Part shown: in pieces, positions 46,238-58,064 of the stretch
Layout of the letters: every line of letters begins with the position of its first letter
How positions within the stretch are numbered: position 1 is the stretch's first letter
From: Gerris lacustris
Lineage: Eukaryota > Arthropoda > Insecta > Hemiptera > Gerridae
Assembly: GCA_951217055.1 (NCBI GenBank)
Contig: OX578283.1
Span: 1,116,001-1,180,000, forward strand
Length of the DNA: 64,000 nucleotides
Direction of reading: 5' to 3'
Program-made: the position numbers and the translations under genes
Notes under the pieces: generated by a model
Database searches by the model: none
Told to the model about the DNA's origin: nothing
The model's input: only the letters and a program-made list of their open reading frames with translations

Positions 46238-47146
46238 TAGGAGCATCGCCTAAATGAAATTATTTTTTTTTAAATGTTTAAATCATAAATTCAATATTTA
46301 AATGTGTTTATCAGAAAATTGACGTAAAATTAAATTTTTCCCCGCTAAGGTCCAATAATAAGCTGGGAGTACGCTAGTAGAGTAACGCTAATCGTGCGAT
46401 AAGGAGAAGAACGCGCATGCGCAATGAATGTAACTACGAAAAGAATCACTTTCTACGCATCTAAATAGAGATAAAATGTTTATATTTCGTATCAATCGTA
46501 GATAAAATATTGTGTAGACCAGTCGATGTGTCAGTGAGCCCTAAGCCACATCAATATGAACAATTTTATAAGTATAAATGGCAGCGGCAATGCGCTAACC
46601 GTGACAAACAACCCACATAGAATGGAAATACTGACCCATGACGAAGAGCTATGCTGAAGAGGACTATCGGTACGAACGGGTCGGATCGGCTTCTTGAGTG
46701 AGCATCGTCAAATCGTCATTATTAATTAATTTCACAAGTTATCGATTTCAAAGAATCATCACCTCATTAAAATAAGATGGCGTTGTAAGTGTGTCAAACC
46801 AACGGATTAACAAGAAGAATTTAAACTTGGGTGAGACACGGAGTTTTCTACTCTGCTGCAACACATGTTGCAACATTTCACTTTAAATACAACTAATCGT
46901 ATCATTTATACAGTCTTCATCATTATTATAACACGATTAATAATTTAATAGATTATAATTTAAAATTAATTTAAATACAGTTAAGTTACATTGTGTTGGG
47001 GAATATATTGTAGGTTTTGTTTGACTGAGATAAGAGCGTGAGGACAAAAGACAATTACTTTGTATGAGTATTGAAACCAACACAAACAGCCGCATGTAAC
47101 TCCATGCGGCATATTGTAGCTCCATGTCTCGAGACGTAATGCAGTC
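46238..47146. other. Unique intronic sequence
   Basis: Contains an alternating purine-pyrimidine ACGCGCATGCGCA at about 46410. No gene or repeat family recognised. Confidence 0.4.
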
Positions 47147-48010
47147 CCATAGTGCAGCCCACGGCTCGGCGTACTGTCCAATAGTGCAGCCCATACGGCT
47201 CGGCGTACTGTCCAATAGTGCAGCCCACGGTTCGGATTACTGTCCAATAGTGCAGCCCATACGGCTCGGCGTACTGTCCAATAGTGCAGCCCACGGTTCG
47301 GATTACTGTCCAATAGTGCAGCCCATACGGCTCGGCGTACTGTCCAATAGTGCAGCCCACGGTTCGGATTACTGTCCAATAGTGCAGCCCACGGCTCGGC
47401 GTACTGTCCAATAGTGCAGCCCACGGTTCGGATTACTGTCCAATAGTGCAGCCCATACGGCTCGGCGTACTGTCCAATAGTGCAGCCCACGGTTCGGATT
47501 ACTGTCCAATAGTGCAGCCCATACGGCTCGGCGTACTGTCCAATAGTGCAGCCCACGGTTCGGATTACTGTCCAATAGTGCAGCCCATACGGCTCGGCGT
47601 ACTGTCCAATAGTGCAGCCCACGGTTCGGATTACTGTCCAATAGTGCAGCCCACGGCTCGGCGTACTGTCCAATAGTGCAGCCCACGGTTCGGATTACTG
47701 TCCAATAGTGCAGCCCATACGGCTCGGCGTACTGTCCAATAGTGCAGCCCACGGCTCGGCGTACTGTCCAATAGTGCAGCCCACGGTTCGGATTACTGTC
47801 CAATAGTGCAGCCCACGGCTCGGCGTACTGTCCAATAGTGCAGCCCATACGGCTCGGCGTACTGTCCAATAGTGCAGCCCACGGTTCGGATTACTGTCCA
47901 ATAGTGCAGCCCATACGGCTCGGCGTACTGTCCATAGTGCAGCCCATACGGCTCGGCGTACTGTCCAATAGTGCAGCCCACGGCTCGGCGTACTGTCCAA
48001 TAGTGCAGCC
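47147..48010. repeat. 32/34-bp higher-order minisatellite (26 units)
   Basis: Three unit types after TGCAGCCC: A (34 bp, ATACGGCTCGGCGTAC), B (32 bp, ACGGTTCGGATTAC), C (32 bp, ACGGCTCGGCGTAC). The order is C, then ABABABCB twice, then ACBCABAAC. The duplicated eight-unit block has a 262-bp period. Because an A+B pair is 66 bp, frames stay open on both strands for up to 230 codons. I regard these ORFs as by-products. Confidence 0.9.
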
Positions 48011-49561
48011 CACAGACGGTATATTGTCAAAAAATAACCGGTCGCGCTCATGACCCGCCCAAAACATGGACTTAAACACAAAATTCTAGCTTGATGTTAG
48101 ACAGTCACTTTTTTGCACGCTATCTCCTGGGCTATAATACTGTACTGTCACCGTAGCAAGGATTTCGGTAAACTTAACTAATTTCATTGGGCATTTTAAC
48201 AATATTTCCTATAGTTTGTCATTCGATATTTGTGGGAGGTATTTTTTAACTTTTGAATACGTTTTCTCTTGCTGCAGTCAAGTAATATTTCTCCCTTTAG
48301 TAAATAATCGAACTCTGAGTGACGTTAAGGGGAGGAGTGTCACCAACACACCTGTGACGCTCGTAACGAGGGTCCCCCGTTCCACCCTCTTAAAATACAC
48401 TTTGTAAGGGGGCTAACCCGAGAATTATACCCCCCCCCCCCTTAACTTTAAGGTTATTTAAGCCCCAAGCTAAATTGCAACGCGGCCTACCCTAATAGAT
48501 TTCTACCAGCCCCATTAGCCGGGTTAAAAAACCTTGGGGGGGGGGGATTGCCTTCCCCTTGCCCCTGGTTTGCGAGGTGACCCGTGTGCGAACCTACCTC
48601 CCTTACCCACTGAATCCACGCGCCCAATTTCAACCCGTAGTCGATCCAGTACCACACAACACCTCAAGTATTTAGTGTGTCGGGACAAAGAGCCCCTTCG
48701 TCTACTCCAGCACTCCGGCTTCTCGTACATTTACAGCTTTTATTTTCTCACTACAATGGAAATATAAATGTACGGAAAACACTGAAATGGATCAGAAAAT
48801 GTTTTACTATTAGCAGCCAAAAATGATGCATTAAAATACAGGGGTTTAACAAAAAAAAAAAAACCGACGGTATTTATGTTGAAGATTTATTGACTACTCG
48901 GCGAACAGCCGTACTTTGCTATGCGATGTTTTATAACATTCCGTCTGGTTCCAGGGCTTAGGGCTGCACTTGCTTACCCACTCTTTCCCATAACTCTGTT
49001 TCTACCTTTCAGAACTGGAATTAGGGTCCTAAGGAGCTTCTAGAAGTTTCAAGTGGTTTTAAAACAGGTTTTTGAACAAATTTTACCCCCCCCCCCCCTT
49101 CTCACTACCCAAATTTTAAAGCCGTAGGAGTCGAAATTTGATAAATTTATTCTTGATGGAGCCTAAAGATAGGCCCCTCCCCGAAGTTTTGGTTACACAG
49201 TATTAGAGGTTTTGACAAACCCTTTTTTTACCTCCCCCCTTTCTAAAGCTGTAGAGTTTTAAAGTTTTGATGCGGCCCCCCCCCCCCTCGTTAGCAAGGG
49301 GTGAAAAGGAAGGTTAACCCGTCTCGATTTATTCTCTTCCTTTTGACTTCTAGATAAAAGTTAAAAAAAATTAAAAAGTGTGTTAATAACTTTTTAATCG
49401 CTTAAAAATACAATTTAACAAAAAAAAAATCAGTCCGATATATGGAACAAAACGTTCTCATGCAGACTCAATATATTAAAATATTATACTGTGCTTTAAA
49501 TCCCATTATCTCATTAAATTGATTTATGTATAATTTCAAGATAAAAAGAACTTTTTATATA
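48011..49561. other. Unique sequence with C/G homopolymer runs
   Basis: Several C or G runs of 10-12 (48430, 48536, 49086, 49271) and a GC-richer patch at 48540-48720. ORFs there are unrecognised. Confidence 0.4.
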
Positions 49562-50152
49562 CTACGTTTTTAAATTTTCTCTTGAATCGTATGTAATGTT
49601 AATAATATAATTGTTATTGTTATATAATATATAATGTTAGTGAAAAAAAAAATAGTTCCGAATTTATTTACTTCACATAAATGTCAACCATATAGAGAGC
49701 TGATCTTAAACCTATAAAAGGACAAATCTTTGTACAACGGATCTCACCAACACCAAATCTAAACCGTACCATCGATATATTTGAAATAATATAAATAATA
49801 TAATCGATATATTGCCTGTTTTGCTGTCATTCAATGTTTATCCCTTATTTATAAAAATCACAAATTTTAAAACCGTCAAAATGAAGATTGCGAAAATATG
49901 GGACATGGCAAAACAAATAAAATAACTTGCGGATTTTTTCCGAACTAACTTTCCATACAGCAAAATTTGCTGAAAACCAATTAAATTCTGCTGAAAGATG
50001 GCTAAAAGTATTAAAATAATGCATTGTCATCGTGTTCTGAGCTATGCTAAAAGTTTTAAATGTCAAGCTATTCGGGAAGTTAGTTAGAAATCGGTTGCCA
50101 GATTTGTACCGGACAAACAAACAAACAAGAAAGCAAGCTAATAAAAACGTAG
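49562..50152 (+). mobile_element. Family K element, copy 2 (full length, 591 bp)
   Basis: TIRs CTACGTTTTTA and TAAAAACGTAG, bordered by TA on both sides (49560-49561 and 50153-50154), fitting a Tc1/mariner-type MITE. Has a CAAACAAACAAAC tract near the 3' end. Confidence 0.75.
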
Positions 50153-50154
50153 TA

Positions 50155-51058
50155 ATAATGAGTTCAACAGACGGCTGTTAACTAAGTACTAAGTACAGTT
50201 ACGTCTCTCTAATCCGACACAAATGAGACCATGTCATGTCGTTTAATTATATTGAGAATTTTTATTTATGAAATGAAGAATAGTGAATAATATTGTTCAT
50301 TCACACGAATTATTAATTTATAAATTATATAGTTCATTATCTATTAGTACCAATAAAAATTATGGAATCTCATAAGTATAATCCATCTTTCATTATTCTA
50401 CAACGAATATAGATTCAAGATTATATACCCATCACCCATATTTAAATATACAGAGGTAAATAATTATACATAGGCAGGACAACGTCTACCGGGGTTTACT
50501 CGTAAATTATATACATTAACGGGACTCGTAACTAAAAACAATTTGCTTCTTAGAGCTTTTCAGAGTCATTTTCCGTTATCCACATGGGAATTATTAAACA
50601 AAAAACGAAACTGGGGGGGTCGACTTTTGGCGCACTTGCTCTGTTATTAGAACAGTCGAAAGAAATATTATATTTGATTTTTAAAACTAATGAGAGACGT
50701 GTAATGTACAGTGAAACGACGAGGCGGATAACGTGTCTTCAAGTGAATTTTATTTTGGGATGTCGGAGATGAGAGCGGATATCTCGACGCCGTGTATAAA
50801 TACGCCGCAGTCGCGTTTATCCTGCTCTGCTCTACACAAGCCGCGAATACAGCAGGTCGTCGGCCTCTTATCTGCCCGTCCAGTCCGGTCTCTAGGTCGA
50901 ATAGTTTGGCAGTCTCCCCGGACTGTGTTCTCTATCTCGTGCAGGCGCCGCCAGCAGGTGTCCTCACCAACCCCACACACGTAAATATTTACCCTTACAA
51001 AACAAACCCCATCAAATCAAAACAAACAATCTCGTTTAATCAGGGAGCGATATAATCT
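50155..51058. other. Single-copy sequence, partly GC-rich
   Basis: 50770-51000 is GC-richer, with a TATAAATACG motif at about 50796 and no relatives in the window. It could be regulatory or an unrecognised exon. The short ORFs there are not recognised. Confidence 0.35.
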
Positions 51059-51916
51059 CGTCGGCCCAGTGCCGGAACTAGCCGTGTGCATGGGGTCAGC
51101 CGCACACGGGCCTCGGGGTAAGGGGGGCCTCACTTCCGCTCGGCCAGTTATAAAAAAAAAAAAAATAAATAAAAATAACGAATAATTTTACTAAAAAGGT
51201 GAAGTTAGTTTATATTTTATTTATTACCATTGTTATTATTAATATTATTTTTATGTGGTAGGCATCTATATTTTTTTCCACATAATAATTATAATTATTA
51301 GTATAATTTTTTGAGACAATTGATGTTAAATGCTTATTAAGATAATATTATTAATATAATAAATTGACTTACAACATGACGTGATTTTTATACATTTGGG
51401 TATTTTAGACTGTTAATGTTTTGTCTTATCCTGTATATTATGTTTCATCAAAATGTAACTATCTTTACTAAGTTTTTAAATTAATTATACATTTTTAACT
51501 TGTAAAATATGCCTACACAGGGGCCACCTAACACGATCCACTCAATATCTCCGGAATCTATACTGCAGGAAGATAGACGCGGTTTGCTAGGTTCTATGTT
51601 AACTTAAAATGCACTTACAGAAAAAATGCTAAGCACTCTGAGCGCTAAAATGCTCTGCAGCAGTACTTAAAATATGAAAATGTTATTAAGAGACATATTT
51701 TTAAGGCTAAAGTTAGATGCTCTGGCTTAAAATAAGAACTTTTTACTCGTGGCATTTTTTCTCCAAGATTTAAAGTTTCAAAATATGAGTATTCTACTCA
51801 AGTCTACAGCTAAAATAATGGATCTAAGAAAAACATTTAAAATAGAGTGTTCTTATTTAGAGCCATAAACTCAAAATCCTTTCTTTTGTATACAAGGGCT
51901 CACAAGGGCTCTTTTT

Positions 51917-52259
51917 TACTTTAGCACCCCCCTTGGTTCTTCTAAACGCAATAGTCTATATATAACAATATTCTGCCCTACAAAAGTCAAAAGGTTTGGG
52001 CGTTTTTCTCCCCAAGACATTGAGACTCCTGGGGAAGTTCTATATTTAATATATTCCTTTATCTTAATAGTTGATTAGACTAAAGGATGTGATCACAATT
52101 ATAAACACAAGTGTGATATTCCTTTGTCCCAAGGTACATTGGAATAAATATCCCTTCGTGTTAACAGTAATTTAAACTAAGGAATATATGATACTCGGTA
52201 TAATGTTCCTTTGGCGAAATAACTATTTACGCAAAGGGATATAGGAGGATGCTAAAGTA
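51917..52259 (+). mobile_element. Family R element, copy 1
   Basis: TIRs TACTTTAGCACCCCCC and (diverged) GGATGCTAAAGTA. A related, inverted copy lies at 61064. Confidence 0.75.
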
Positions 52260-52305
52260 TAAAAGTACCATTACAGGTAACTTTTTTGCTCTAGATACTT
52301 TACAT

Positions 52306-52660
52306 ATAAAGAGAAATAAGTGTAGTAATGGCGCGAAAATTTTATTTTAATGGATTTACACGTTTTGAGGTCCCCTGAGTCCAAAAAAGTAGTTTTTAAA
52401 AAATGTCTGTCGTCTGTCTGTGCAGACACCTGGAGCCTAAACTACTGGGCCGATTTTTGACGAAATTCAGCATTAATGTTCAGAAAAATCATACCCCGAG
52501 GAGAAATTAATTTTAACTTCAAATTTGGGGGCGCTACTCCTTAAAAACTATGAAAAAAAGTGAAAAAGTATTTCTCGAAAACGGTTCCGACGATTTTGAT
52601 TAACACATTCTAAAATGTAGTCCATTTAAATACGAATTTAATTTATTTTGTTTTTTTATC
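52306..52660 (+). mobile_element. Family C element, copy 4 (3' truncated)
   Basis: From TACTTTACATATAAAGAG to about GTCCATTTAAATACGAATTTA; lacks the part with A and B boxes. Confidence 0.7.
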
Positions 52661-52785
52661 ATAAAATAATGATTTTTGTAGCAATTTATTACAAATCTTT
52701 GGTCATCTTGGAGGGGGGGAAGGGGGCCTCAAAAAAAATCTTGCACACGGGCCTCAGCAGGTCTAGTTCCGTCTCTGCGTCGGCC

Positions 52786-53574
52786 GACTTGATCGATGCG
52801 AGACTTGTCTAGCACGACCTCGACGAGTTGGTCGCAGCCTCCCACACAGTAACACAGTAATACGCTCTACAAGTAAAACATTAATAAAATACGCGCCGGG
52901 TCCTACAATTCTTCGTCTACTTCTTCTAATAGAGGCAACCCTTATTTCGCATTATTTGAGGAAACTGCGACTCTTGCATATTTGCAGGGCGGACGCTTCC
53001 GGACCAAGAGTATAAGAGTAGCGATCCGGACCAAGAGTATAAGAGTAGCGATCCGGACCAAGCTGTACTAGTTCATCAGGAGAAAATAAACATAAATGAG
53101 AAATGTGTAGAATACTACAAGGAAAAGTTTCGGGAATCCCAGGGAGACAGGAATTTTCAAGTTGACGGACTTTAGTTTGGGGCTAGAGGCACAATACCAA
53201 TGAAAACCAAACTATTTTTTTGACAAAATCGGCACCGATCGAAATTTCTTAAGACTCCTAGCTGAAAATATAATTTTAGATTCTCTAGATATTATAAATA
53301 ACCGTATTTATTAATTAACTATACATTTTACTTTTAGTATTTATAATTAGTGTTAACTAGTTTTTAAATATCAGTTTTTATGTAGTGTTATTATTTCACT
53401 AACTGTACGAATGTATTTTATTTTATTTATTTAACAATTGTCTCTTGATTGATTAGTATGCTGTGTTTATAGCAATCCTTTAATGAAGGACAGCTCCACT
53501 TTGTATTTTTGTCAATAAAGTGTTTCTCTTTTTCTTTGGCATAGCAGACCACACATTTTTGCATCTTTATATTT
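52786..53574. other. Unique sequence with a 30-bp tandem duplication
   Basis: 52999-53060 has two copies of CCGGACCAAGAGTATAAGAG + TAGCGAT. No gene. Confidence 0.4.
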
Positions 53575-53957
53575 TTAGTAACAGCAAAAATACAGTTTTA
53601 AGGGGGGGGGGGGGACACGAAAAATGTTGATGTTTTTTGACAAAATGGAGTGGAAAATTAAACACTCCCCACATGTGTTATATATTTTTGTAATCTACTC
53701 TCCAATACCTTTTATTTGATACCCCACTCAAAATTTAAAAAAAAAATTGGACGTGACGTGAATTATCCGCCATTATGAATTTGAACAGCTGATAATTTTG
53801 AGTTCGCTATATTTTTCCTGTGTGCGGGTCAAAACGATCTTCAATACTGGAAAGTTTCATGTTTTTATCTCTTTTGATTCAAAAGTTATTGGAACCGTAC
53901 AGACAGACACAGGAACGAAACTATAAGGGTTTCTTTTTTTGGTTTTACCAACGAAAC
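53575..53957 (-). mobile_element. Family F element, copy 2
   Basis: Single F copy with G12 at 53602, TATCCGCCATTATG, the core module, CAGACAGACACAGGAACG and the end GGTTTTACCAACGAAACT. Confidence 0.65.
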
Positions 53958-54007
53958 TCCTAAAAGTAGCCATTCAACGAAAAATAACAATCGATACCGA
54001 TGACTGA

Positions 54008-54346
54008 GGGTAGTGACACACTTCGCCACCCGGGTAGCGCCACCTGGGTGGTGCCCACCTGGTTGATGCCACTTGCTCCCGCCACCTGACTTGCGCCACC
54101 TACTTATATGAGGATGCAGTCAGCCCATTATTTGATTTCCCCTACATTTGATTGAAGGAGTGGGGGCTAAGTGGCAGGGACTTGGGTGGCACCGTGTGAC
54201 AGGCTCAATTGAAAACAATGGGTCAACCGGGTGGCGGCTAGACCCGGACGGTCGACCGTGTAGTGCCACCCGGCAGGTGGCGCCACCTCGTGTGACAGGT
54301 TCCATCTATTCTCATTGACGACCGGGTAGCGAAGTGTGTCACCCCC
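54008..54346 (-). mobile_element. Family S element, copy 2 (both ends present)
   Basis: Inverted ends GTGACACACTTCGC and GCGAAGTGTGTCAC; GGTGGCGCCACC-like palindromes inside. Non-coding. Confidence 0.75.
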
Positions 54347-55146
54347 TAATACTATTCTAATAGCGTTGACACTGTCCAACTATTTGGAAAAGTAGTTGCT
54401 TGCAAGGGGTTAATAATTTTGCCTCGGTTCAAAAGAAATAAGCTAACCGACAGGGACTTCCTCCTTAACATCTCGACACCGTCCGCCTTAGATAACGAGA
54501 TAAGAGAATACCAAGAGATAATAAGTTTAGTTGAGGTGTCTGCACCCAGGTTGAGCTAGTGACGGAGGCATCACCATAACGACATAAACACCCCGATCGA
54601 TAGTGTGATCGGTTCTCCGATAAAGCCCGGCCATGCTCGCGCCCATCGACTCTATTTCGTGTCGACGCACGAGGATCCGATCGAATTACAACGGCAGAAG
54701 TAATATGGGAGCCGGGGGATACTGACCTCTAGATATGTTCGATAGAAGTGGATCGATAGAGTAGCGGAGTTTCAGTAAGGAGAAGATAAGGAAACAAGTG
54801 GACCGGTTGACAAGTGACGGTTGTATTGTGGCAAGGTATGACTTGACGTGGCGGAACTCTTATCAGCCCGCAGGCAGACCCATTGTTTTCACTTTGAACA
54901 TTCCAACGCCTGATTGTCGAGATGACAAACAGACGCCGTGTTTAACTTTGCTTCAAGTCGTTTTACTGAAAACATCAGTACACCCCCTGGAGACTTCTAG
55001 TAGCCACGTCTTAGTAGTCAAACTCTTCCCTGTCATACTTCACCCTCCTCAGACTACCCAGCCTCCTCAAATCCTCTGACGAGCACCCCGTCTTTGTCCC
55101 CCTAAACCAGGTGTATTTTTAATTAACAAGTATTCTCTGTATTTTA
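54347..55146. other. Single-copy sequence of mixed composition
   Basis: No repeat relatives in the window. One 93-codon ORF (54798-55079, +) is unrecognised. Confidence 0.35.
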
Positions 55147-55727
55147 CTACGTTTTTATTAGCTTGCTTTCTTGTTTGTTTGTTTGTTTGTCCGGTACAAA
55201 TCTGGAAATCGATTTCTAACTAACTTCCCGAATACCTAGACATTTGAAACTTTTAGCATAGCTCAGAACACGATGACAATGCATTATTTTAATACTTTTA
55301 GTCATCTTTCAGCAGAATTAAATTGGATTTCAGCAAATTTTGGTATATGGAAAGTTAGTTCGGAAAAAATCTGCAAGTTATTTTATTTGTTTTGCCATAT
55401 CCCATATTTACAATCTTCATTTTGACGGGTTTCAAATTTGTGATTTTTTATTAAGAGGTAAACATTGAATGACAGCAAAACCGGAAATATATCGATTATA
55501 TTATTTTAAATATATAGATGGCACGGTTTAGATTTGGTGCTGGGGAGATCCGTTGTACAAAGATTTGTCCTTTTATAGGTTTAAGATCAGCTCTCTAGAT
55601 GGTTGTCATTTATGTGAAGTAAATAAATTCGGAACTATTTTTTTTTTTTTTTCACTAATATTATATATTATATAACATTTACATTATAAACATTACATAT
55701 GATTCAACAGAAAATTTAAAAACATAG
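55147..55727 (-). mobile_element. Family K element, copy 3 (full length)
   Basis: Reverse-oriented; ends CTACGTTTTTATTAG and TTTAAAAACATAG, bordered by TA on both sides. Confidence 0.75.
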
Positions 55728-55858
55728 TATATAAAAAGTTCTTTTTATTTTGAAATTATTATAGTTAAAATCATTTGAACCGCTCTGGACATTACAAAGC
55801 CTTGATGTATAAGTGTTATAATGGAAGACAGTGAGGACGCAAACAAGTGGTCGACTAA

Positions 55859-56370
55859 TACCCCACTAAAGTGTTATAGTTTACACGGTCATAGTTGAGA
55901 CGATCGTTGCTGTCACGATAGAAACTATCGCATCTATCAGCCGTCACACTATCTCGTCTGACGAGATAGTTAAGTGTTCTATTATAGCAGTGAGAGTACT
56001 CACGCGGCAGATTTCAGAACTACCACGCTAGATACTAGATGCTCATTGATTTATTGCTTGTTTATACTTTTATATCACGTGATAGCAGATCTAAAAGGCA
56101 GCAAATAGGATAGCTTGCTTCATACTTGATTTAAGATTTTGTTGTTTTCGACAATATAAATATGCATTACGTTTGCTGTATAATATATATTACCTATAAT
56201 TTAATATTAATAATGTATTTAATGTTCTATTTCTTTAAGTCCAATGTAAAAATGTAGAATATGGATATAACTTTGAGACAAAGACAAAGGCGGTACGCTG
56301 CCGCGATAGTTCTATGACGTTCTATGCGTAGACTGACATAATAGTTACTATCACCGTGTATTCGGGGCTT
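55859..56370. mobile_element. Element X, copy 2 (uninterrupted)
   Basis: Inverted relative of the split copy at 31105/34969. CACGTGATATAAAAGTATAAAC (about 56076-56096, shown in reverse sense) marks the empty Helitron site. Ends with weak inverted ACACGGT-ATAGT motifs. Confidence 0.6.
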
Positions 56371-56837
56371 AACTTCCTATATAAAAAATAACCTGACCGG
56401 ACAAACAAGCAATGTTATTTTGGTTCGACAGCCGCTACCGGAAAAATCCGGATGTAACAATAAATAAAAATTTGTCCGGACGAGTGCTTTCGACGGATCG
56501 ACTGTATAAAACTCCGAGAGTAAATCCGACCGCTTATCGTGGGAAAACCGCAATAGCTCAATTCAATGCGGACCTGTTTGGACCTCTTCAGTTAGTCCTC
56601 AGTTCACTTCCGTTTCGGCACAAAAACCATTGCCGAGCCAAATAAAACTACAGGAAACGACGGACAAATGAGGCACCGCTCTTACAATGAAGCAATTCCG
56701 CTCTATCTACAAGTCCATTTTATTGAACTTCTATACCTGTAGTTCGGGTCCACTTGTTGTGCTCTTTCAAATCTACAAGTTTTAATTCACGCCTTAAAAT
56801 AATACTAAGCCTTAAAAACAACGTTTTCAGGACTTCG
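56371..56837. other. Unique intronic sequence
   Basis: A 77-codon ORF (56412-56645, +) is unrecognised. No repeats. Confidence 0.35.
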
Positions 56838-57722
56838 TTGGTAAAACCAAAAAAAAAAGAAACCCTTATAGTTTCGTTTAAAAAGAAACCAAGTTTCGTT
56901 CCTGTGTCTGTCTGCCTGCCACTCTGTGAGGTTCTAATAACTTTTAAATCAAAATTAATACAAATAGACTGCCAATTAGTGTGGCACATAGCTTCCTCGC
57001 ATCTTATCATGTACTTAATTGTTATATTAACATTAACATTATTGTTAATGTGTAAAAACTATTAATAGTTTTAGGGATCTTTAACACTTCATATCGGTGT
57101 CGCTGTTTGTTTTACTAAAACATTGTATTTGAAAAAAAAATGTTTGTCTCATTGAATACATGAAGTTAGATTTTTTTTCCCGACCTAAAATTCCAATTTT
57201 AAATTTGAACCTCACGTTTACGCAAGCGTTGCGCGTGAACGCTTGGACGGATAACGTTGTCCAACGAATTCGTCCTGGACATTGGTAAAATGAACATGCC
57301 TACCAAATTTCATTCTAATCGGTCGACATTTACTCAAGTTATCGTCACACTTTTCAAAGATCCGCGGACACACAGACCGACAGACAGACAGACACGAGAC
57401 CAAAAATGTTCCCTTATGTCTGAAACGGATTTCTGTCTTGGAATTTTTAAAATCGGAGACATAACATTTTTTCGTTCTCAAAAGTGACACAATGCTTCCG
57501 TTACCTTCGGTAAGCTCGGAAGCACCATGATACTTTGCATGTCATCAAGTAGTAATTGGATCTGATTCTGATTGACTGAATACAAAATGGCGGATAATTC
57601 CTGTCAAGGGGAAAAAATCAAATGAAAGGTATTGAAGAGTAGATTACAAAAATACATAACACTTGTGGAAAGTGGTTAATTTTTCATGCCATTTTGTCAA
57701 AAAACATCAAAATTTTGCGTGG
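56838..57722 (+). mobile_element. Family F element, copy 3, split by D3
   Basis: The F end GGTAAAACCAAAAAAAAAAG is at 56838-56960 and its interior resumes at 57526-57722 (AATGGCGGATAATTCCTGTC). Family D lies in between. Confidence 0.6.
56965..57524 (+). mobile_element. Family D element, copy 3 (full length)
   Basis: TAGACTGCCAATTAGTGTGG start and GCTTCCGTTACC...CTCGGAAGC end, as at 39041. Confidence 0.8.
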
Positions 57723-58064
57723 TCAATCAGTGAGTGATAGGATAGATGACCCTAAAATTGGAAAGAACATTTGTATATGGGTGCAGGTAAGTAAACAGTG
57801 GATGCGTCCCCTGACGTGTGGAATGAATTGGACAAAATAGCTGAGATTTGTCGGCCAGAATATACCTACTTAGTCGTTTCGGTGCACGTGTGTTCTCAAT
57901 ATCAATTTGCCGTCTACCAGCCAAGATGGAACCCATACGCGATGACTATTTCTCTGAAAATACCATATTATTAAAATATTTATTAAGGAGAAATGGAAAA
58001 ATAGAACATGTCAAGGGATTGTTGGCTGCAAGGGACAACAAAGGAAAGTATGAAATGCTCTCTT
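57723..58064. other. Unique intronic sequence
   Basis: No feature recognised. Confidence 0.4.

Larger units (their letters stand above)
51067..52777. mobile_element. hAT element carrying R1 and C4 (1.7 kb)
   Basis: TIRs CAGTGCCGGAACTAG and (complement) CAGAGACGGAACTAG. Perfect 8-bp duplication CGTCGGCC at 51059-51066 and 52778-52785. Inner inverted GCACACGGGCCTC-like motifs at both ends. No transposase. Confidence 0.85.

Noticed and set aside
46981..48081. Long ORFs (up to 230 codons) on both strands in the 32/34-bp array
   Set aside because: The units are repeats with a period divisible by 3, open on both strands at once, with no start context or domain. They are by-products of the array.
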